The notes under the pieces were generated by a model that worked only from the letters and a program-made list of their open reading frames with translations, was not told the DNA's origin and did no database searches. Shown here one piece after another: positions 13,661 through 27,445 of a stretch of 64,000 nucleotides of DNA (positions are counted from its first letter, which is position 1; each line of letters opens with the position of its first letter). Source of the DNA: Ophthalmolycus amberensis (taxonomy: Eukaryota > Chordata > Actinopteri > Perciformes > Zoarcidae); the NCBI GenBank assembly GCA_024529925.1, contig JAFEUB010000910.1:31001-95000 (forward strand), given 5' to 3'. A program made the translations under genes and the position numbers.

Positions 13661-15329
13661 ACTAGCGTACAACTGGCTGTCAATCACTGCAAAGTATCCG
13701 TTCCCAGAGATCTGCGACAACACTTTACTGGTCAAATAAACCAATCATTTACACTGACATAGTGCCATTGGTTGAAATACAAAAATAAATGGTGTGGTCT
13801 ACAGTTATAGATATTACAGTGAACATCTTCAAGATCAATCTATCGCCCAGCCCTATAGGATATGAGGCACCTAGCCGCACATGTCCAACCCCACCCCGAT
13901 CCCCAGTGGAAATACCTGTATGCCCAGTGTCCTGTGGGTATTACAAGAAAAGTCGGCTTTAGGTTTACACTCCTGTCAAGCAGGATTGTGGTCACTTCAG
14001 CATTTAACTACCAACTTTCAAAAATCCAGGGACCTTTGTTCGCCTATTCTCTCGCCTTCATCATTTTCCCTTTTCTCTTTTCAGTCAGGCTTAGGCAAAA
14101 TCCCCTTACCACCCTTCCCTTCAAAAAAAAAGAAAAAAACCCTGACAGAGAATCAAAATGACCAAACAAAATAAAACCAAGTAAGACATTGCCAACGACA
14201 AGACAGGCCCCCACGGTGTCAGCCAGCCTAACAGACTGTCTCGCTACAGCTTGAATCTCCTGCATTGATTTGCTGACAGAGGATCTTTAGCTGTGAGTAA
14301 AAACGATCCATTCCGGACAACGCTTTCTGTCAGGGCCTTGCATTTCACAATACCATATTAAACATTTACGACTTGGGCTAGAGTTATTACAACCACAATT
14401 CTGTTAATCGAATTCATCGCTCATACATCACTGGTTTATCCATTTGGCTCTGCCGCCACATTATCCGCACAGACATACTTTCATTGTGGCCTTTAACAAA
14501 AACATCCATTTATACAATCGGTAGGATCAGATATATTCCAAAAAGAACATCCCGGCTAAAAATATTGGTTAACAGACAATTCAACAGACAGTTAAACTGT
14601 CACGCAAGGCATTAAGGAATTGAAATGTGGGAAATTAATTGAAGAAAGGGCCATTTAGAGCCGGCAGCCGACTTCATAGTAAAGAGGAGATGATACAACA
14701 ATGACAGTGACAGCGAAATATCCTCTTTGCCTCCGAGTGTTCAGCTTAAATGAAGTCCCACTACAAAGCGAAGCGTTAAAGTCTTTCAACATTAGATGAA
14801 AGAAAGAGAGGCATGAGATGCCGAGATGTCGTCATGCTGTCTAACACCGGAATGTAATTGAGTTGTAAACCCACTTAGTCCACTGTTATCAACAACCTGC
14901 TGTTAAATCCTGATTGGATTACATTTTAATCTCTCAAAACAAGAAATATATTTGCTCAAGGTAGTCTAAGGATTCTGCACTAAAAGACTTGTTGGAAGCT
15001 CCATATGGCAGTAAGAGGATACTGATAACTAACAAGTTTCCATTTCAGTCCACAACCCCCTGGGTGATGACGTCCATGAACTGCACATTAATGTCTACCA
15101 TCCTAGCTGATGTGTTCTGCTTTATACCAAAAGGGATGAAGGAGAGAATTATCTCATATCGGGGAGTCCGGCTGTCTCCGGATTGCTGCTAACTGGTGTT
15201 TACAGCAGACAGTCTCCATTTGAATTTTCAACTTTGAATTTGTCTCTTCCATACCAGGCACCAAACAGAGCATGTTTCATTCAATAGAAAAAAACTCTAC
15301 AGCCATGCCAGCAACGCAGTGAGGCAGTA

Positions 15330-15480
15330 CTTAGTGGAACCGCCCATTGTCCCCAATGGCCTATTATTCCCAAACCCTAATAGTCTGAAATATTTCCCAT
15401 TGGACTGAAAGCCCACTTTTCCAACAGTCCGTCACCAAAAACAAACTCCCATTGTTCCGATGGCCCATTACTCTGAAAAT
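15330..15480 (+). repeat. degenerate minisatellite
   Basis: Units based on CCCATTGTTCCGATGGCCCA and TATTCCCAAACCCTAATAGT-type variants recur irregularly. Confidence 0.5.
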
Positions 15481-17116
15481 ACCAACTCTCTGTGCAACGA
15501 AGAGAAGTACATGGCTAATTATTTTGTAAAGCGGTCAGCTGGTCCCAAGTCTGCTAGTGCTCCGTTATCCTGCCGCAGCCAAGCTAGGACATGACTGGAA
15601 TAATGTTTGAACCACAGATGGTATTCTTCAGGTCAAAGTGAAGACGTGAACACAGCTGTATCTAATTTAGGTAATTAATGATGAAAACATCACAGCATTG
15701 TTTCCTAATTAGCCTAAATGAGTCATCTGATATGAGACATTTTCAGAAAGATAAGAGACCGATCTGTCCACTTCTCTAATCCTATTGTCTTCATGTGATT
15801 GGAGAGACCCGGATGTGATTGGTGGCTGTCTGCGATGGTAACTGGGACATAGGACATGTAATGATGAAAGTTTAAAGACACTGTAAAATGTTAGCACTCT
15901 TTAAATTTACTTTTTGACACTTTGAGTCTAATGTGCATGTGCACACGATTTACTGAATAATTTTCAAAATCATACTATAATAAAAGGAGGCAAGCAGCAA
16001 AGTATGATAAGAATGTAAAAAAAAAACTTTTCTTCTTGGTGTACTTAATAGATAAAATAATGTCATATTTTGTGATCACACTTGAGAGAAACAAACTGGG
16101 GATATTATCTGGTGTATATGTGCCAGGTATGTGCCAATAAGTAGATGAGGATTTGTCATGTCATCAAATATAATTACAGATGTATGTTCACTTTTTTTGT
16201 AGTTGAAATAATTCAATTCATATCCAAATCAAATAAATAACCTGTGGGGAAACAGACAGTAGTGTGCAGGTCTGTTATTTAAATGACTCCCTGCAAGTAT
16301 TTTTTTCAGTAAATACCTTTGTACTCATACTCGAATAGTTATTTTGACTTTTACTTCTACTTGATCGTGGACACACCTCTAACAAACCTGTGGACTATCA
16401 TGCAATTATGAGCTGTACTATTAAAGCAATGTGTCACTTTGATTGTTTATGATGTATTGAGGAAGGTCCATGTGACCGAAAATGGCGACTTGTTTTAAGC
16501 AAATCAATGCAAAGGTGATGAGCGTGTGCCAGCATGGACTTTTTATTTTTTGACCTGAAATTTTCTAGTTTTGCAAAAAAAATTGCATCCTAAAAACACC
16601 ACTGACCAATGTACAACTAAAACCAGCTGTGAACAAGCTGAAACACTGGATTAAAATTAACCCAATTTAACATAAAACACCTGCTAATGTTGGGAAACCG
16701 TCTTTTTCAAACTTTTTTCAGGACTTCAGCCGTTTTCCAAACAGCTTCGAAATAAGTGCAAATATTTCTCTCAAGTCGAGGAACTTTACACTTGCTCAAG
16801 TCATGCTACCTAGACCGGACACGCGTCTGTTCCCATCCACTTTCAGACTTCTATTCCACAGTGACGGAGCAGAAGGTAATAACATGTAATAATGGAGGTA
16901 TAGACAATAATTGGTGCACAAATAAAATTAAATGATCTTTCAAACAAGGGAGGACGCATCCCGGCTGTCACTGTCTTCATCCTCCGCTACATTCGTCCAG
17001 TCGTCTCCCTCCTCTCAGCCAATTAGAGTTAGTTGTGAGACGCTGTCCGTCTGTCAGCCACCGAAAGCTTTCCAAAGATTCCCCCAGGGCCGATTCTGTG
17101 AGCTGCTGTATCTGCA

Positions 17117-17156
17117 CGTGTTTGTGTGTGTTTGTGTTTGTGTGTGTGTGTGTGTG
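17117..17156. repeat. (GT)n microsatellite, interrupted
   Basis: GT units are broken twice by TTT. Confidence 0.9.
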
Positions 17157-18179
17157 CGTCCCATTGTCATCAGCTGCTCTCTGACTTAACTACCTCTCAC
17201 TCTTTCACAGCGAGAACTCAAGACCAGCACTACATAATTCTACTCCCACGTTCGCACAAATCACAAAGATGCACACAGCGGGCTGAGCTGTCTCTCATTT
17301 CATCCGCCCACCTTGCCAAAGTCCAAATATAGTGCGGCTGACAGCACCCTTCATTGCAGCCCGACAAAACCAAATCACTCCGAAGCCCGACGGAGACATG
17401 CGCGCACAGCAGCATAGACATGCATGGGTGCGGGAAAAAAAAGTCCAAACTATATTTGAATAAATAAACAAGCAAGACATTGTCCTCCATAGAGCAGCAG
17501 ATTTGGGGTTAAAAGGGTAATATATTCTACTTGTTTTTTACCAAAGATGATATGTATCTGATTAAAAATGAAGATGCCTTGGGGCAGGGAGACGTGCGAG
17601 GCGACGGGTTCATGTAAGGTATCAGCATAAATTCATCAAGGCGTCTGACAAATAGATATCAAGATGGGTGAAAAAAAAAGATTTTCCCCGTGTAGTCATC
17701 AAGAAAACGCTGTTGGCATCAGTGACATTATTTATGAAAGCTTGACAAGGTCGTGTTTCCTAAAGGGCCGACGTGATGTGACACAGTATATGCATCCATA
17801 GAGATTACAATGACATTGTGTTACTGCCCTCACCTTGTGAGAAGAACAGGAATAGAAAGTAACCAATAAAAACAGTATCTATGACTGGCCACGTTCCAAT
17901 TTTCATAAAATAGTAAAAACTCAACAATTATGTGAAAGATGGAGGGATGGACAAATGCGTTAATCCTGCTATTAAACACCATGCATGTATTTGTGGAATC
18001 ATACATTGTATGGTGTTGATTGGTCAAAAAAATGATGTCTTCTTCAGAAGGTGATTTCGCTGCTTGAGCTGTTGCACTAATAGGCAACAAGAAAATTAAA
18101 CAAAGAAAGGGCAATGAAACAAATACTAAAACTATAATCTTACGCTAACGTAACATCGCCTGGCAAATGTTGATTGTCA

Positions 18180-18560
18180 ACACAGTTGGCAGAACATTTT
18201 TTGGCATTGCACATTTCTGCAAACCTCGGCAAACATTAAATGTGGACATTTCTGAACCAAAACAATGTTATATACGTTTCATTAGGGTTAGGGTTAACAC
18301 ACGGTTAACGTCGTAAAAAGGTTATTTCCAAGCAACACACGTACTTGGTAAAGGTAAGAAAAAAATGTCATGGTTCTTGTTAACAGAATAGTGTAATAAT
18401 GTAACAACGCAACAAACAAATGTATAACAAGCGACCTAAGCAAACTTTCTCAGGGAACATACCATAAAACACGTAAAGTCAACATTTAATTTTGGTTTCG
18501 CACGGGACACGACAGCAGTCTGCTGGATAAAAGTCCTGTGTTTGTAAGGTCTGACTTAAA
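18180..18560 (+). repeat. dispersed repeat family D
   Basis: Its end reads TTTGGTTTCGCACGGGACAC, then GCAGTCTGCTGGATAAAAGT and CCTGTGTTTGTAAGG, parallel to 56970-57025. It includes a short TTAGGG doublet at 18282 that is too short to be telomeric. Confidence 0.55.
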
Positions 18561-19257
18561 ACTATTTTATACTTCTATAAGAAGACTAAAACTAAATCAA
18601 AATCATGTGCCACAATTAACACTGGAAGTGTTTTTAAATAAGTCATCATTTCAACATTTAAAAAATAAATAGCTTTTTATTGTATGCAGACGTTTTTGCA
18701 TGGTAAAAAGAAAAACTAAAGAAATATAGAACAGGAGGAACTGAAAGTACTTTCCCTCAAAATGTGAAATGCAGAAAAGGGAGAGAAAGGAGGCTGACTA
18801 CTACTCCCCTTAAATGCGCACAAGTCAAACAAAACGCTGGCTAACTACCAAAACCGGCGGCGAGAAAGTTTCCCCGCTGAGGCATTTTCGAGCAGCCCCA
18901 CGACAAGCATTCCTCCCGGCAGAGCGTGGACGCCGTTGACGGCTTGACAAAACGTCTCGGAGAGCGCCGACGGTTTTGTGAACACGCACACGGAGATGCG
19001 CTAAGAGGAAGTAAACCACTTTGCATTGCTTCCTCCGGAGTGCTGTGTGTGCGTCTGTCGGCCTCTCTGCAGCACGTCTGCCGCAATTTCCTGTGAAGTG
19101 TTTTGAGTAGAGCGATGAAAGTGAAGGATAGCTTTCTTACTCGTCTTCTCCCACCCTGACTTCTCTCCTTCCCCTCACCCTCCGTCCTTCTCCTGACAAT
19201 CTGTCTGAAATAAGGGCTTTCAAAACAGAGAATTAAAAAAAACAGTGAGAGAGGAGA

Positions 19258-19272
19258 CAGAGAAGAGAGGAG

Positions 19273-19314
<42 letters not shown>
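19258..19314. repeat. (GA)n microsatellite
   Basis: It is a purine-only GA run with a few GG interruptions at its left side. Confidence 0.9.
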
Positions 19315-19318
<4 letters not shown>

Positions 19319-19635
19319 AAATGTCTGTCAAGAAAACAAAGAAAGAAGACATTTGGGGTTTTCTTGAAGCGATGTCAATCAATGAGTCATTGAGGTGTTT
19401 GGAGAAAACGCAGGGATGGAGGAGTAAGGGAGGAGAAGGAGCATGCAGGAAAAGAAAGAAAGACGAGTGTGTGAAAAGGGGAAGGGAGTTCGCTGTAACA
19501 TCACCTGTTTCTGCAGAGGAACAGATTCATGAACTAATGATGAAGGAAAGATTGAAAGGAAGGGACGCTGGAATAAAACAAGTAAGAAAGAAAGGAGGGA
19601 GGCAGGCGAGAATGAGGAAAGAGAAACGACAACCA

Positions 19636-20539
19636 GGGGTACATCCCAAGTCTCTTATTGTTCATCAGTTATGTGATTGGACGCTGCATCTGATCCGACT
19701 GACTGGAGTTTCATACCAGAGTGAAGACAGATCAGAGATTAAACTCAAGTTTTATATTTGATTAGTTTTCTGATTCACCATCTGGTTTAAATATATGTTC
19801 ATTGTAGGTCTGAACAAAAAAAGGACCACAAACAACTTTCTTCATTTATTAGAAAGATTTGTATTTTCATGATCTGATATTTCCCTCAACTTTCAAACAA
19901 TTAAAGTCAGAGAGAGCTGGAGAGACGAAACACTTTTTACATAATTTATCTTCATTTCATTCAGTCCTGAGTGTCGGGTTTGATGAGTTATATCATTTAA
20001 GTTTAACCTGAAACATGGAGCCTAATAAATGAAATCTAGTATTCAAGAGAAACAATAATCCTATTTTGGGTTATTTAATAATGACGTCACAATCAGAATT
20101 TTAAAACATACAGACGCAAATATTTCATAAATAAGACAAACGCATTCTGCCGGTAGAAATCGATCTTGTGCTTATAAACGAGATACAGAACACAGTTTGT
20201 TAAACAGGTAACAGGCTACAGAGAGAAAACACCTCCACAGTGATGAGTACTGTGTGTCTTTATTAGTTTTCAGTGGTATTAGTTACTATTATTAAGTACA
20301 GGGATCATGTGAGCAGACACAAACTTCTCAAAAGTCTCTCCAGCTGTTAAAGCCGACTGGCAGCTGTGATCAGGGGCCGCCGTCATCAGAAACAGACGTC
20401 GCTTTACGTGACGCAACTGAGGAAAGGACATCTCATATCTCTTAAAAAATATTTCCTCATTTCCTCTCTCCTCGCATGGTTTACAAAGGACGCAAGTGAG
20501 CGAAACGAGGATGCAATTAAGAGACTTGGGATGTACCCC
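19636..20539. mobile_element. non-autonomous DNA transposon with perfect 22-bp terminal inverted repeats
   Basis: The left end (19636-19657) begins GGGGTACATCCCAAGTCTCT. The right end (20518-20539) is its exact reverse complement over 22 bases. The outer flanks match only weakly (CCA and AGG), and I saw no clear target-site duplication, so the insertion is probably old. The 904-bp interior has no transposase-like frame. The superfamily is not determined. Confidence 0.7.
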
Positions 20540-22827
20540 AGGAAGCAAGAGGAAGAAAAATATAAATGAAAATTTCGGAAGCAGGGAAAGAAAGTGGGCA
20601 TCAATAAGAGCATTAAAGGGTAGCTAAACTTGAGAAACTAGCAAGAGTAAGCGACATTTTGAAAATCCTCCAACCTAAAAATCCAGTTCATTGTTACAAA
20701 ACATTTTCCGATAAATGGAACTTCGACAAACCTCTGTTGTCTTTCTTGATGTTCAGAATTATCTTTGAAATTGAGTTATGGTACAATTGAAATGAAATGA
20801 TTTGCCTCGCGCCATTGACTACCGCATATATCTTTTTCTGAAATGAGGTCCCATGGGTGACGCCGGAAGGGGCGTGACTTAGTCTTTCCATACAGGCAAC
20901 AGATCGATAGACAGGCAGATATAGCTCGCAGACAAGCAGGTAGCCCATCAAATCATTACATTTTGGCCGAATGAATTGATTGGACATGCTTTATTACAGT
21001 ACTGCGACAGCCACCAGATTTTTTGAAATCTTTTTTTTTTGTGAGAGATTGATTCATCGATAGCTTGTTAGGATGCAATAAGAATTTCAACAAAAACATC
21101 AAAAATGTTTTTTGAAGAAGATTAACAACCCTGCCTTTAAAAAAGCCACACTTGAGTGCAAAATAATATCTCTGTGGAGAAGAAGGCTGAGTAAGTGAGG
21201 CAGCCTCGGCCCAATGGCCACCGAGAGCCACAGATGCACTTTCTGCTATGACCGATCTCTCTCCCCCAGCACAGAGAAGGTCACAGTGACACATTTCACA
21301 TTTCTTTTTGTCAAACCCACAAGCCTGAAACTTTGTGATGGAAAGAAAGAGTGGCTTTGTAAAGAGGAGCTATCGGCTGCAGCTGTTCCCCAGAGAGGCC
21401 TGATGGGTACTAGCTCCGGGGCAATATACGGTCAGGCCTATGGCTCGCGGCGACGCTCGGTCCACCTGTCTTTATACTCCTGCCTCTTTTGTCGCCCTGT
21501 TTTAAAAGGAGAAAGGTGAGCTTCTGACTGCTCCCTACAGTGTTAAAAGCTGAGACAGTTTTTTTCTCAAAACAAGTGCTTACACACAAAACAATCCCAC
21601 ATCAAATGGCTTTCCACAACAGCTATAGCCATGACAGGCAGGCAGGCAGCAACCCCCCACGAAGCGCCCCGCTGAGAGATGCCTGAAAGAAGGAAGGAAA
21701 GACAGAAAGAAAGAAGAGGAACCCAACTGACAAATCCTTTTTCGAGGTGAGCAAGAGTGCACCGGCTGCGGTAGACCTTGAGATTTCTGGATGCGCGAAT
21801 CACTATCGAGGCGATGAGTTGCATTGGCTTCATTAAAATGTAATTGAACAGGGCCCGTCATCGCACTTCTCCACATTAGAGCTGATACAATTGGCCAGTT
21901 GGTGAGCCGCTCTTGACATTTTGCTTCCCGTGTGATCGCACCTGGTTGAGAGCGTTTGGCATTTCACAGGGACGAATAATTAGGTAGCTTCACACATTTG
22001 TTCTTTTGTGTCAGTGTCCTGCGACATAAAAAAAAAAAAAGGTTTGCGGATTTACTTCTTGGTCCGCAGCTCTTCCAAGTTTTTCCAACCTCCCACTCGT
22101 CGTGCGATCGTTAAGGCGCTCTCGGCCGCGTGTGACATTTCCAAGCGATGGATGATTAAATGTGCCGTGTAATTTGGTTTTAGCAGGTGACATTAAAAAG
22201 ATACTTTTAGTTCCTCTGGACAAAAGGGGAAGCAAATCTGTCTCTTCTTACTGACACAAAATGAGCTCAGGTAGCCAAGCTGCGTAAAACCACCAGCAAC
22301 TCCAAAGCTCATGCTGTCATTTGTCAAAACAAAAAGGACGTGCACCTTGTTCTGACAGCTTCGGTGAAGTGAGCACAGCAACTCAGGATTGCCGGCACGT
22401 TCAAACTTGCTCGCTGCTACGTCAACGTTGCCGGCCTCTAGAGGGGTCTATTTCCAGAAAAGTTGTAGGAAATTTGGGTTTAGAAGTGTGTGTTAAGAAA
22501 TTATATTAGAAGTGTTTAATAATACATAATTTGAATATTCATAATTGTAGAAGTGTTTTAGGATTTGTAGTTAGAAGTGTATCTTAGTAGAATTCGTGGC
22601 ACCTTTATATCTATGGATGTGAAGCTTTTGCCAAAAGTTGCAAATCCTTATCTTCATATAGAATGTTTATCATAGAAGTGTTAAGCCATAAAAGACAGTC
22701 ATTGAATGTATTTCGGGTAAGGCTTAGGGACAGAGAGAATTTCTAGAAAGAGATTTGCAGGATCCATTAAGCCCGACGCCAGGAGGAGGCGACCAACATT
22801 AGCCAATAGGAATTAGGATGGATAAAA

Positions 22828-22841
22828 GGGGGGGGGGGGGG
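22828..22841. repeat. poly-G run (14)
   Basis: Similar runs occur at 40668-40681 and 43909-43923. They are listed because they can form quadruplexes and are error-prone in sequencing. Confidence 0.9.
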
Positions 22842-23637
22842 AGTTTCAAACTGTGTGAGGAAGGGCTTGGGAAAGTTTTTCGCCCTCTTCTTGTTTGGCA
22901 CTCAACATGGAAACATCTGTTTCCAGGCTGAGTTGCTAGTGATTAGCTTTTCCGCGCAGATTTTATTTTATATTCTGTTAGTAGTGTACTTCATTGTGTA
23001 ATTGTATTAGCTCCAGTAGGATTACATTATTTTTAATTGTAAACCAGTTTTGGTAGATTTATTAAGCAGCGACGCTACTGTAAACAGTACCGCGTGCTCT
23101 CCGGCCTTCTCTCTCCGTGGGGAAAATTCATCCACCACAGTAGTCAGGGCCGTGACTCTCAGCTGGCGTGCTGTGGTATGAACAGAAACTGTTTGCCTGG
23201 AGCCTTTTTCAGAATGGGGCTTCATCACACATATTTTCCACATGCTCATGCATGTCGAGCCCCTGTTCAGCCGGGCCTCCGGCGCTCACATGCATGGAGG
23301 GGAGGGGGGGGGGGTCAAGTTTCCAAGTTTAAACAAACAAGCGGGAGACGACAGATTTAGGTCAGGATTTTTGCAAAGTGATGCACGCAGCAGCAATTCA
23401 ATTCTCTTGGTTTCCACTCGTAAGATGGGGCAGGGTGCTGTGTCAACACCCATTCAGCGGCTCAATATTTGCTCGCAGAAAGTACCGGCGAGTAACGCCT
23501 CGGTTGTCTAATGCTGCCTCATGACTTTCTGAACAATGTGAAGCCTCCAAAAGTGCTGACAAGTTTGACGAGGCGCCTCTCTGACAGAGATGTTCTGGCT
23601 TGTCCTCGCATCATCGCGGTGAGAGCTCTCAGGCCTC

Positions 23638-23638
<1 letters not shown>

Positions 23639-23669
<31 letters not shown>

Positions 23670-23670
23670 G
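23639..23670. repeat. (TCTG)8 microsatellite
   Basis: It consists of eight perfect tetranucleotide units. Confidence 0.95.
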
Positions 23671-26068
23671 CCTGCCGTGTGCCGAGCCCGGGCCTGCGTT
23701 AGTTAGGGGAGCGCAGGTCGGCTCCGGGGCGAGAGGGGTTGGTCTTAAGGCTTTGTCCACACATCACCACAGCTGATTGCTCCGCTGGATGGTTGGGATT
23801 CTCAGCTAAGACAGGGATTACTGACCCATGTCGGCTTCCCACCTTTACAGCAGCCACTTCTATGTTCGCCCGGCCTGAACTCAGATGCCCCCAGAGGGTT
23901 GTGTGTGTGTGTGTTTCAGTTTGCTTGTGTCTAAAACCTTGAAAAGGTAACTTCAATATCTCTTTCAACAACCATAGAGAACTGTTTTATCTGCAAGGCG
24001 ATGCCTGTGCATGAGAACACACACACAACAATGAGGGGAAATATGGGGCTCTCAGTCATGCCGGGTTGCTGGTGAATACATATATATATATAGTCTGTTT
24101 CCATTTATGTGACAAAATTCTTTGAGAAATCACCTTAGAATCAGGCTGCTGATGATCTGAAGGTAATTAGACTCCAAGAGGCCAGCTGGCACAGTGTCGC
24201 CTTGGTTATTAATCGCACCATTACACTTCAACTACATCATGATGTGAAAAAAGAATTGCACTGCCGACCTTTATCGGCGGATGTTTAGTAAAAATGATGC
24301 GAGTGGGAGATCGGCTTTAATGCTTTCTAGTTGCTGATTCCTGATAATGTTACATTGTGAACAGCAAATCCGCAGAACTGGTAACGTTGACAGTGCTAAC
24401 AGCTGAAATACTGAGGTCCATTGGGTTACTTTATGGTGCGTTCAACTTTGATTCAGTAAAAAACAAAATTGGGGGAAGGTAAATTATTATTAGTTATAAC
24501 AATGTGTTCAAATGTAATCTTGTCAAATTTACTTTTGTGGAGACGCTTGAAAAAATACAGTTTGAAGGAGATGTTTTCACAGCAATATAAAACAGATAGA
24601 GAATGATGGCCTGTTTAACTTCCTAACTCTAGCTCTAAGCTGCTTTTATTACATATTTTAAAATACTAAAGCAAAGGTTTTTTTTAAGTCAATAAAAATA
24701 CAATAATTTCATCCTAATCATTTGAATTGTACGGAGTGTCTTTTTAATGCAAAAAAACAGTATCGATGACCAGATAAAAGTAACAGGATAACAAAGTAAA
24801 AGGATAACATTTAGAATTTCATTTGAAAAATAAGGACATATTTTGAGATTATTTGTACGCTTTATCTTATCTTCCTATTTTCTGTCTCACGGAAAATCAG
24901 CACCACTTTCATATATGCACTCAGTTTTGTGATGAATTCAGCCTAGCTTAGCACAACACAGGATATAAATACTATGAAATATGTATGGTATAAACCATCC
25001 TTATGATACAAACGTAAAGAGATGGGGAAAAGAGCGACCAAGGTAAGAGCTGATATCAAGGCAACTACAAACCCACTGGAGCAGAAAGCTAATAGAAATT
25101 CAACATTGTGTTGTCATCAAACAGGTGAAACCCCCGGTCAACTCTGCACTAGTCCAGGCTCCCCCCAAAAAGATGGAGCCTTTACTTCCCTACTGATGCG
25201 GTGGGTATAGTCTATACTTTCTCTCGAGGCAACACACTTAAACACATTTGAAGTCATATAAGACTTTAGGGACTTACCAACTTTATCTCTACAGGGCAAC
25301 ATGGTGAAGAAATGTTTCCTACAGAAAAAGTCTTACAATTTTGACAAGGTCAGTACAAACATTTTACCAGTTGATTATGGCTTTCACCATCCACAATTGA
25401 AAACCAGCGTATCTAAATATTCCACAGTGACATACTTTTGGGCTCACTTTGCCAAGTCTGTATGAGCCTCTGCGTAACCTGCTGCACCCATGGTGTTGTA
25501 ATCCTCTCAGGAAGATACCATGGAAGCCTAATCTTGACCAGGTCATCTCGTCAAAAAAAATACAAAAAACATTTTGTCTGTCAACTTTGGTTTATCCTGC
25601 GGCTTGTGGTCACCGAGGTGTTTGGGCTCATGTTTTTCTTGAGGCAGACTTTCAAATGTGTGCTGTAGAAGATAACCCTTTTCATGGTGACCACATCTAC
25701 TATTTGCTTTTTCAAGAAATAATACCTTCTGCCAATTACGAGCAAATGACCACAAGAGTACTTGGCAATGAGCCAATCAAATCGTAGCGGGGCAACAGGC
25801 AACTAACCGCATGTGGCATCAAATTTGTGCCATTCACTTTCAGTGCCAAAGGCATTGGGCATGCACATTATCCTTTTCCCACTCTCAAGGGACTTAACAT
25901 TGCGAGCGTGGAGATGTTCTCATGTAGCGGCCTCTTGAGCCAAAAGCAATTAAAACACCATTTAAAACTGTTCTATCCAGCCCCTGGCCTTAGATTATGT
26001 CATGATACTGCATATACATTTCAGTTATGTTACAAACGACTACTAAAACCGCACTTTCAGGCCATATA

Positions 26069-26590
26069 CAGGTGCATCTCAATGAATTAGAATATCATCG
26101 AAAAGTTAATTTATTTCAGTAATTCAATTCAAAAAGTGACACTCATATTATGTAGATTCATTACACACAGGGTGATACATTTCAAGCATTTATTTCTTTT
26201 AATTTGATGGTTAAGGCTTACAGCTAATGAAAACCCAAAATTCAATACCTCAGAAAATTAGAATATTACATAAGACCAATTTAAAAAAGGATTTTTAATA
26301 CAGAAATGTTGGCCTACTGAAAAGTATGTCGATGTACAGTATACAGTATGCATTCAATACTTGGTCGGGGCTCCTTTTGCATGAATTACTGCATCAATGC
26401 GGCGTGGCATGGAGGCGATGAACCTGTGGCACTGCGGAGGTGTTATGGAAGCCCAGGTTGCTTTGATAGGGGCCTTCAGCTCGTCTGCATTGTTGGGTCT
26501 GGTGTCTCTCATCGTCCTCTTGACAATACCCCATAGATTCTCTCTGGGGTTTAGTTCAGGCGAGTTTGCTACCGTGGTCATTAAACCAAT
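26069..26590 (-). mobile_element. truncated Tc1-like transposon with transposase C-terminus
   Basis: The element begins at 26069 with CAGGTGCATCTCAATGAATT next to a TA dinucleotide (26067-26068), the known target of Tc1/mariner elements. On the minus strand, 26354 to about 26575 encodes the C-terminal part of a Tc1 transposase. It contains VANSPELNPRENLWGIVKRT, which holds the last acidic residue of the DDE triad, and ends DAVIHAKGAPTKY. The N-terminal half, the first two catalytic aspartates and the other terminal repeat are missing. The break lies at about 26575-26590, directly before the coiled-coil frame. It is inactive. Confidence 0.85.
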
Positions 26591-26593
26591 TAA

Positions 26594-27445
26594 ATGGACT
26601 TGAAACAGGAACAAATGCTCAGAATGGCTCTTGAGGAAGCCTTAATAAATGAGAAATCATCAACAGCTACTCTTGAAAAAGCTCTAGCTCACGAAAAATC
26701 AGCAACAGCTACTCATGAGAAGACGTTGAATAAGAAAAAAAGCAGACAACGCAGGTCTCCAGAAGTCTCAGCTAAAGAAGACGACGGCCATTTCTGATCT
26801 TCAGGCTACACTTGTCGCAAAGCAGCTGAACTCGGAAAAAGTCCAGCTGGAGGTGGAGACTCTGGCATCTGAGCTCAAGAGCTGTGAGAAAGTTAAGAAG
26901 CAGAGAAGAGATTTAGCGCACTGTAATCGAAAGCTGCAAGAGCACGTAGAAACAAATGACAAGCTGGCTCTGGAGAAAAACAAGGAGATACAGGAGATAC
27001 AGGACCGCATCATTGAGCTGCAAAAGAGATACCTGTGCATGAACGCCTCTCAGATCCAGGTGCAGAAACTTCAACAAGAGGTGAGAGCCAAAGACCAACA
27101 GCTGCTCTCGCTGAAGACAAAGGCCAAGCAGCCGTCTGCTGACCTCGTCGAAGAACAAAACAGGAGCTTGTGTGCAGATCGATGTCGCGCCAGCTCAGTC
27201 CAAACAGACGAAAGCGGAAGAGGAAAGTGTTCATCTAACCCGTGAGAGCAAAGAGATCAAATCCTCTCTGGTGGCACAGAAAGCTGATGTGATCCAACTC
27301 GAACAGAGACTCGAAGCTAAGACCAAGCACGCATCAGCTCTGATCACGCAGGTGCAGGCTCTGGGGGAGAGCTGACGTTGAAAGAGCAAAGAATCAATCA
27401 GCTGAGGTCTTATTTCACACGAAGACACACCAAAGATCATTTTGG
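26594..27445 (+). pseudogene. broken intronless coiled-coil gene (retrocopy or captured ORF), family unknown
   Basis: An ATG at 26594 opens a strongly charged, heptad-rich protein. Residues near the start show a near-repeat, EKSSTATLEKAL then EKSATATHEKTL. The frame then shifts. An extra A in the A-run near 26730-26740 ends the first part at 26797. The same protein continues from about 26745 to 27155 in another frame (SDLQATLVAKQLNSEKVQLE, then KEIQEIQDRIIELQKRYL). A second A insertion near 27158 moves it to the third frame (IDVAPAQSKQTKAEEESVHL, then VIQLEQRLEAKTKHASALI), and a stop at 27373 follows. No introns interrupt about 800 bp of coding-like sequence, so a retrocopy is likely. I do not recognise the parent gene. 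Confidence 0.6.

Noticed and set aside
13842..13857. hAT-like right end (ATCGCCCAGCCCTATA)
   Set aside because: No matching left end or target-site duplication was found nearby.
18282..18297. Telomere-like TTAGGG units
   Set aside because: Only two units are present, within a dispersed repeat.
19321..19761. 146-codon lysine-rich open frame
   Set aside because: It starts beside a GA microsatellite and runs into the terminal repeat of the transposon at 19636, so its composition reflects purine-rich DNA.
22464..23376. Possible solo LTR
   Set aside because: Several TG...CA pairs are possible but none has a convincing target-site duplication.
25022..25787. Possible multi-exon gene on the plus strand, with an exon-like block near 25296-25348 and a 112-codon frame at 25449
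   Set aside because: Some splice-like signals are present, but the peptides match nothing I know and frames do not join consistently.
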